NCBI GenBank assembly: GCA_963576725.1
Contig: OY755237.1
Coordinates: 53,039,674 to 53,103,673, forward strand
Origin: Azorinus chamasolen
Taxonomy: Eukaryota > Mollusca > Bivalvia > Cardiida > Solecurtidae
Length of the DNA stretch: 64,000 nucleotides
Direction: 5' to 3'
Part shown: in pieces, positions 50,601-59,600 of the stretch
Layout: every line of letters starts with the position of its first letter
Position numbering within the stretch: the first letter of the stretch is position 1
Made by a program: the position numbers and the translations under genes
The notes under the pieces: model-generated
Databases searched by the model: none
What the model saw: the letters and a program-made list of their open reading frames with translations, nothing else
Told to the model about the DNA's origin: nothing

Positions 50601-53600
50601 TCTTGCATAAACCCATTTTCTGCTTTCTTGCATCAATTTATTTCTTCCAAATACAAGCAAAAACTTTACACTTCTTTGACACTTCCGTTCGTTCGATTTA
50701 TGCAGTTTCCGGGCCACTCTTTTCTTTCTGACGTCATTCCACGATTGTATCAAATACCGTTTACACGGGATTTCATTCAATATGTCTATCACTAAAAGCA
50801 GTTCATTGTCGGTGCCCCTGAAATACTCGCACCATTCATCTAGCTTAGGCCAAACGGTATAGCGTTGGCGTCCATTGTTTACATTAGGCCCCGAATATGT
50901 ATAATTAAAACCGGTCAACAATAGCGCGTGAGCACGAGATTCGCCTTGTTAATACATGGTCTAGCGGGACTACAACAACACGTTTCGTGCAAGAGTTAAT
51001 AATAATGGCATCATTATTTCTTACAGGAATATTCAACAGCTGAAAGGTTCAAGTGTTGAAACCTAGGTGCAAAGCTCATTATCAGTTGTACTGATTTCTT
51101 CTCTTTTTGTTCTCATTAAGATTCAGGGCAATCAGTCTTGCTGCTGGGAGAACGAGGTGGGCGAGGAGGTGTTCAAGGTCATCTTGATAGACTTGGGTCT
51201 GCTTGTGGTTGTTGGAATCCTCGTTCACATGGCAAGGGCTGTGTTTGTAAAGAGCTGCTGCAAATTCGTAAGTATTGCAATGTGTCCATTGGGGAGGGCT
51301 TGCAAATAATATGGACTCTGAACATTTACTGTGCACATTGAAAATTTAAATGACTATAAATAAAAAGTCTAAGTATGGGTTTTTAAGGCAGGTGGTAGCT
51401 TAGTACATATGAAAAAACTGCCCTTTGCATTAATTTTTACCTGCATTAACCAAATACTTGATTTTAATAGCACTAAGTGGTTGCTTTAAACAGATCTTAC
51501 TGTTCAGCACTTTATCAGGGTTTGAACTCTTGGTCAAAGCTTATGACTATCAAACAGTGTTGACCAAGGTATGGTGCCATATATGGATATTGGTCAGAAA
51601 AAAAGGCCTTCGGGTAGCAACGAAGATGAATTGAAATTTTGTGGATGGGGGATGAAAAAGAGTTAAATTTGTGATGGTGGGGGCAATTTTTTCTATTGCA
51701 ATTGTGTTGTATTGGGGGTTATTATATATTCCAATGGGGTTGGGTGGTGGGGCATTAAATACGGTAATTCGATCAGCATTTTGACAGAAATATGGGCACA
51801 AGATGTTATGTTCGGTGGTTGTGGGTGTAAAACAAAAGAAGAACGAAGTATCATGCAGATTCATTTATAAATTCAGGACCTACCAGACATTCGTTTGGTC
51901 TGACAGAATTTTATACAGAAAAAGGAGGAAAGTATAATAAATAAAACAGTTGAGCAGGAAATGTCACACAAAAATAAAACAGCCCGGCTAAAAGCACAAT
52001 ACAGTGCTCCCTCCCTACAACGACCCTCTCAATAACGATTCCCTCCTTACAACAACGCATGTCACTGTTTCCGAAACAACAAGGCTCCAGAAACAACTTT
52101 TTTCATCGTATTTTACTTTTACCTCCATCAAACCCTATGTTTTGACCACTCTTTAGAATCGTCACTTTGTGACAATTCTAAAGAGTGGTCACAACATATG
52201 GTTTGATTGAGGCATAACTCTTTTAGTTCTTGAAATACACCTTATCTGGTGATCTGCAAAAAAGCTAATTATGTTTGATTTTCCCTCCCTATAACAACTC
52301 CCTCTGAACAACACATACAATCTTTGTATCCCAAGGGTGTCGTTGTAGGGAGGGAGCACTGTACATGTACAGTCGAGACTGTCATATGTGACCTTCCAAG
52401 GGACTTCATGAAAAAGGTCACATATGGCAGGGAGTCTCTTAATACAGACCTAGGGTATAATACTGTTTAATACATGATGTATACCAAAACAGTACAAGAA
52501 ATCTACAAAAGGGAAAAATAAAACAGTATACAAATCCAGTCTGATACAATATATGTATCTATTATTCAATACATTTATATAACATTTATTATCACAAATA
52601 AATTAAAAGTTTAATAAATTAATAAAACATTCATTTAGCTAAAAAAAAAATATTAAAAAAACCCCATAAAACATAAAACTGTGCTGTGTTATACCCCTAT
52701 TTTTGACTAGGGTTCCTTTCCTCCAGGAGGAAAGGGTTAAGAGGAGATGAGCAGTAATCATTACAATCTTGTAGTTGAATTCTTTTTATGCTGAGTAATG
52801 TCCCCTTGATTATTCAAAACATCACATATCTGAAGAGCACTTGTATTGGGACATCAGTCACATTCAATGATGATTTTAATTTCACGTAATTATTTCACAT
52901 ACATGTACATAAATAAATACATGTATACATATTTAATATTTCCAGAATTTAGAGTTTTCTAGGTTGAATCAATCTTGAAAATTAATCAACATATTCTTTG
53001 GCCAGGTCAGTGATTGCACTTTTTGTACTTTATTTGTTTTCCCTGCAAGCAGTGCAGATCATTCCTAAGCAGGGGTTAGTGTATGGACTAATGTACACTG
53101 CACATTATGAAAGGGTCCTATGTTTTGTTTCTTACTTTAGCAGGGTGACACTTATGAGTCATTGCTCCATTGTCTGTCCATCTGTCCAAATACAGCGGAC
53201 ACCATGCTGTTAGTCTGTTGTTCTCATAACAGTAGGATGTACATGTCATTCATCTGGAATTATTTCTTCCTTGGTGTGTGTGTGGTGGGAGGGGGGGGGG
53301 GGGTAGGAGAGGGGTAGGAGGGGGAGAGTTCAAACTATGGATTGAATAAAAATCAGTGTTGCTGACGCTGCAGTATTCTTTGCATGAGATCAGTGTGTTG
53401 AAAATCAAATTTCTGATATCGAATAAGTGTGCTTTGGTATGAAATTGCGTATCTATAAGGGAAAGGATTAACACTCTTTCAGTGGGTTATTAAGTTGCAG
53501 CTGACACTTCAGCCATTTCCCACCATGCTTATTATCAAACTGACCACTCGCAGTTTATGGGCATGATTACCTAATCGCTTGCACAAGGTCATTGGATGCC

Positions 53601-56600
53601 CAATTCTTTATTCATTGAGTAACTGTCTCTGGGAGAATACTATCATTCATATTATGGTCATGTGATTTTGTCATGTGACTGATATTTGTATGTTCATGCG
53701 CCCTTCTTACACATTGCTATATTTTTGGATGTTGTTGCACATACAAAACCAAAGCTAATGTTATGAAGCACTTTCATGTCAAAAATAGTATACCATGATT
53801 GTTTCCGGATGCCATGTTACTAAACGCCTTTTATATCCATTGAATGCAAGTCAATAAATTGCACTAGACTGCTATGCGGAATGGCAGTTGTCAGGTAGGC
53901 AAGCTTACCATGGGTCCGATGGTGGAACGCCACCTATGTATTCATTACTTACGCAAAGAATGCAAAAACCATTGTCAGTTTGGAGAGAATGACCATCAGT
54001 CTGACTGTGCATCACATTGTTTGCATCACTTTTTCATTTATTCTCTCTTTACTGTGTTGTCCTCAATGGGATTCACTTTGAACACATGCAGACAGCAGCA
54101 AGTACAAATGCATATGGGTAAAAACATTTAATCCCTACATTTTGAGTTCTTTCTACTAACACTTCTTTCTGTATGTGACACATGTGTTCTTTCTAAGACT
54201 CTTGTCTAGTAATGCTGCACATATAGATCGGAATTGGGCCAAACTTTTGTTGTATTTGGTTTTAGATTGGCTACAGTAAGTTTGATGTGGTTTCCTGTGT
54301 GCTGGATGTGATCTATGGTCAGAGCCTTGTGTGGATGGGGCTTTATTTCTCTCCACTGCTGGCCCTGCTGGGCTTGGTCAAACTTGTTGTAGTATTCTAC
54401 ATTAGATACTTCATAGCTAAGGTAAGTGAAACAAACCTCATACTCTGCTTTGAAGATGTAACCCTTTTCTCAATGGATATTTATGTAAGAAATATTGACA
54501 CCATTACTTTTAGTTCGGTTATTTTTAGCTCGCCTATTTGAAGAATAGGGTGACTTATGGAATCACCCCGGGGTCGGCGTCGGCGTCAGCTTTTGGTTAA
54601 AGTTTTGGGGTAAGTGTTGAAATGCACTAATACTACATGAAATATTTGCCCTAGAAAGCTGCTATTTGGAATGGAGGTTCCCTGTGTGTTGAACATTGAT
54701 GTAGTGTAGTTAAAATTTAAAATAAAACTGAATTTTAGTCAAAATTTCACCTGTTTTGGACTTTTGAAATCTCAAGGTTAAAGTTTTGGGGTAAGTGTTG
54801 AAATGCACTAATACTACATGAAATATTTGCCCTAGGAAGCTGATACTGAAATGGAGGTTCCCGGTATGTTGAACATTGATGTAGTGTAGTTAATATTTAG
54901 AATAAAATTGAATTTTAGTCAAAATTTCACCTGTTTTGGACTTGGCTTTTTGGGCTGAAATAGGAAGGTTAAAGTTTTGGAGTAATTGCTGAAATGCACT
55001 AATACTACATGAAATATTTGCCCTAGGAAGTTGATATTTGGAATGGATGTTTCCGGTGTGTTGAACATTGATGTAGTGTAGTTAAAATTTAAAATAAAAT
55101 TGAATTTTAGTCAAATTTCACCTGTTTTGGACTTAGCTTTTTGGGCTGAAATCTCAAGGTTAAAGTTTTGGGGTAAGTGTTAAGATGCACTAATACAACA
55201 TGTATTACTTGCCATAGGTAGCTGGTATTTGGAATGGAGTTTGCCAGCAGGTTTAACATTGATGTAGTTCAGTTAAAATAGAAAAATATTTTGGACTTCA
55301 TCTTTGTAGACAAGGTCTACAATAGGCGAGCTTTGCTGTCCTGCGACAGTCTAGGTTTATAATGGCATTTGTACACATGCCATTTTAGGCTCAGGCAGAA
55401 ACTGTAGAATTAAATCTATATTATACCATAAGCAAACAGAGAAGATGGCCCCTATAGGAGCTGTCTGATATGGGTCATCTCTGTTTGCAAAGGTGTGGAG
55501 TAAAGGGTTAATTTACATGTAGTTTATGTTAGAAAACCCAGTCTCTCTCTTTAACCCTTTACCTGATGATGCCTTTGCAGACAGAGTAGACCCAGATCAG
55601 ACGTTTCCTACTGGAGCCATCTGATCAGGGTCTGCTCTGTTTGGTTATTCAATAATACAAATTTGATTCTAGAGTGTCTGCCATTGCTAAAACTTTCTGT
55701 GTTCATATGCGATTATAAAAACTCATCTAATTATTAATATTCCTGATTTCTTACATGAATATTCATAATATAAGCATGCTGAGTCAGATCACTGTATGTT
55801 TTTTCATATATAAAGTGTATACCATACACTGTCTTTACAAAATTACAATCTAAGTGTTAACCCTTTACTCCATAAATATTCATGTTAGAAAAAATGACAT
55901 GAATATTAATTAGATGAGTTTTTTATAATCGCATATGAACACAGAAAATTTTGGCTATGTCACACTCTGTAGAATCATATCTGTAGAATTGTCTTATCTG
56001 GGTCTACTCTGTTAACCCATTCTTCTGTTCATAGTGCCATTATAAACTGCCAGATAACTGATGCGCATGGTGTCATTATTTCTTGCCTTAATATCTATGG
56101 AATAAAGGGTTAACCCTTTCCTCCATAAATACGCCTTTCTACACCTCTGTAATAGTCACTTCTTGAAACCATTGTGATAAATAGAGCATCTGCTCCTATA
56201 GGAGCAAATGCTCTATTTATCACAATGGTTTCAAACTTTAACAAACTTTTACTTTTGACAAATTTACTTTTCTCTAGTAAGTGCTCCTTTTGGGTAGATT
56301 CATTCAAGAGGTTGGGTCTAAAAATAGCCTATGGAGTAAAAGGTTAAGCAGCTTGCTGACTTGGTTTTATATGCTGTACCATGATTCACCTGATTTCAGT
56401 CAGCTGGCTGACTTGGTTTTATATGCTGTACCATGATTCACCTGATTTCAGACAGCTTGCTGACTTGGTTTTATATGCTGTACCATGATTCCCCTGATTT
56501 CAGTCAGCTTGCTGACTTGGTTTTATATGCTGTACCATGATTCACCTGATTTCAGACAGCTTGCTGACTTGGTTTTATATGCTGTACCATGATTCACCTG

Positions 56601-59600
56601 ATTTCAGACAGCTATGGTACCTCCACAGCAGATGTTTCGAGCCTCCAGCACGGGCAACTTCTTTCTTGCCATTCTCTTACTCAACATGTTTGTCAGTCTG
56701 TTTCCAATGGCCTATGCTGTCATAGAGTAAGTACCCGGTATCAGTATCATGTGACAATTATAATGAATCTTTGTTCTGAAAGCAACCTTGTAATGATTAC
56801 ACAAGTGTAAGATACAGGCCAGCCTCATTCAAATTTTCAAATTTGCGATATTATTAAAGTCTTTTTTAAATGATCCTTCCAAATATATTACTTGATGAAC
56901 ATTCATGACAGAAATAATGATACTATGAACCTGATTTTAGCTTGTTTTTTGGGTTTTTTAAGTAAAAAAATACAAGCTATTTTCTTAAATTCAGTGTCCG
57001 CGTTGTCGTTTGTCGCTGCGGTCGTTTGTTGTCGTCCAGAAACTTTGATGTTGGCTGTTACTGTACTTCTTTATGAACAATCCACTTTATGAATCTTCAC
57101 ACACTTTTTTTCACCATCACAAGGGCTTAAATCTGACCAAGGGCTCTTAAGTTTTTTAACCAAATTATGCCCCTTTATGGACTGAGGAAATAATAAATAA
57201 AATAATTTTTTTAGATGTAGCCATCAGTGCTTTCATATTTTGTATGTAAATACCTTGTAACAACGCTTTTCCATCAATCAATTTTTTCGACTTGTGTTTC
57301 AGATTTAGTCCATCCCCTGAGTGTGGGCCGTTCCAAAAGTTTGAATACCCTTACAAGGTTGTGAGTGCAGTGGTTGGTGATCTGCCTAACTGGCTTGAGG
57401 ACATCCTCCAATACCTGGGAACAATTTCAGTTCTGGTCCCCATACTAGTCCTTCTTATGTGAGATATTATAAACTACTACTGGTCCATTATAAGACTTAT
57501 AATAATTTAAAACCTGTTTTAACCATTTCCTCCATAAATACGCCTTTTTATGCCTCTGTAAAAGTCAGTTTTTGAAACCATTGTGATAACTAGAGCATTT
57601 GCTCCATAGGAACAAACACTGTATTTATGACAATGGTTTCATTGTTACACAATTCTAGCATTTTCCTTTTCTCTAGTAAATGCTCCTTTGTGGTAGATTT
57701 ATTCAAGGAGGTAGAATCTAAAAATAGCCTATGAGGTAATGGGTTAAATAACCACGGAATGATTAAACATAGGACAGTCTTAAATAGTGAGTGGTAGCTT
57801 AATGCAGAGAAATAGCAATATATATATATATATCTGTATCACTTTTGTCCTGAATTAAGCTACCACCTTAACCCTTTTACCTCATAGAATGCCTTTGCAA
57901 ACAATTGGATCAGGGCCTACTCTGTTTGCTTATGGAATAATATAGATCTGATCAGTGATATATACATGTGTGTGTATGTATATGTCTCTGATATGATCCT
58001 AAAGTTCTGCAATAGCCATTCAAACCTCAGTATTCATATACCATTATAAAAATTGATGTAATATTCATGTTGTTGCTATTTTTGCATGAACATCTCGTTA
58101 TGTAAAGGGGTAAAGACCCATAATCAGATTGGTTCTTAACTCATTCTCTCCTAGGCTATTTTTAGGCCCAGCCTCTTTGAATTACTCTACCAAAAAGGAG
58201 CATTAACAATAGAAAAGGAGAATTTTAGAATTACATAGTTTTTAAACCATTGTGACAAATAGAGCATCTGCTCCTATGGGGCAAATGCTCTATTTATCAC
58301 AATGGTTTCAAAATGTGAATTTTATAGAGGCGCAAAAATGCGTCACTAGGGGGTAATGTGTTAACCCTTTCCTTGTTGAAATAATGTCTGTATGAATATT
58401 ATTTAACTGAATATGACTGAATATATAATGGTTTTGTAAGCAAGGGAATACTTTTATAAGCAAACAGAGCAGACCCTGATTGTATGACTCTGATTGTATT
58501 ACTGTACATATGATGAATATACTTTTTTACTGTCTTGAAATATATGTATATATGAATCTGATTCTACTATTTTTATCAGAACCAACACTTTTCTTGTTCA
58601 TATTCCATTGTAAATATTAAGCTAATTAATGTCCATACATACATTGTTCTTTCTTTGAATATTCATGGAGTAAAGGGTTCCAGAAGTAATGCATTATTCT
58701 TTCATTCCAGAATGTCAACTGTGTATTTCAAAGTGAAGTCATCATCCTACAGTGGTTTGGTAAATGAGCTGAGAAGACAATTGAAATATGTACGTTTAGC
58801 ACTCTTTAAACAGTCTTCAGTTTGCAGTTTTCTACAGTGAACACTTTGTGAATTAACCATTTACTCCATAAATATGCTTTTCTTCACCTTTACGAACAGA
58901 GTATACCTAAATCAGACGGCTCCTTTAGGAGGAATTTGATCAGGGTCTGCTTTTTTTGCTTGTGAAATAATATAGATATGATTCTACAGTTTCTGCCGTG
59001 GCCAACAATTCCTGTGACCATGTGCTATAATAACAATTAATACAAGGGTCTTTTACGCTTTGTCCATACTCTCACTACATTCATTAAAAGAAATTGAAGG
59101 AAAAATTATTTTTTCTAATTGCTGTTGACATTTAAATTTGTAGACCACAATGACTTAGCATGCAAAGTGTTATAGGCAGATGACTGTTTAACCCATTCCC
59201 TCAAAGCTATTTTTAGATCCGACCTCTTTGAATAAATCTACGGAAAAGAAGCATTAACTAGAGAAAAGAAAATTTTAGATTTTTGTAGCTTAAAACAATT
59301 GTGATAACTATAGGAGCAAATGCTCTATTTATCACAATGGTTTCAACAGGTGACTTTTGCAGAGGTGTCAAAAGGTGTCAATATGAGGGAATGGGTTAAC
59401 CCTTTTCTTTGCAGAGTACACTCATATTAAGACAGCTTCTGTTGGATCCGTCTGATCAAGGTCTGCTCTGTTTGCTTATGAAATGATATAGATGTAATTC
59501 TACACATATAATTCTACACTTTCTGCCATGGTTGAAATATCATTTGTCTACTAAATAAATTCACATTTTTAACACTTAATAGTGGTGACAGGACTGGTAT

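Noticed and set aside
51550..51864. 104-codon minus-strand frame in intron 13
   Set aside because: No recognisable domain, biased low-complexity composition, no splice or start context.
53874..54131. 85-codon frame with several Cys and His residues
   Set aside because: The spacing does not fit a known zinc finger, and it lies in intron 13 without further support.
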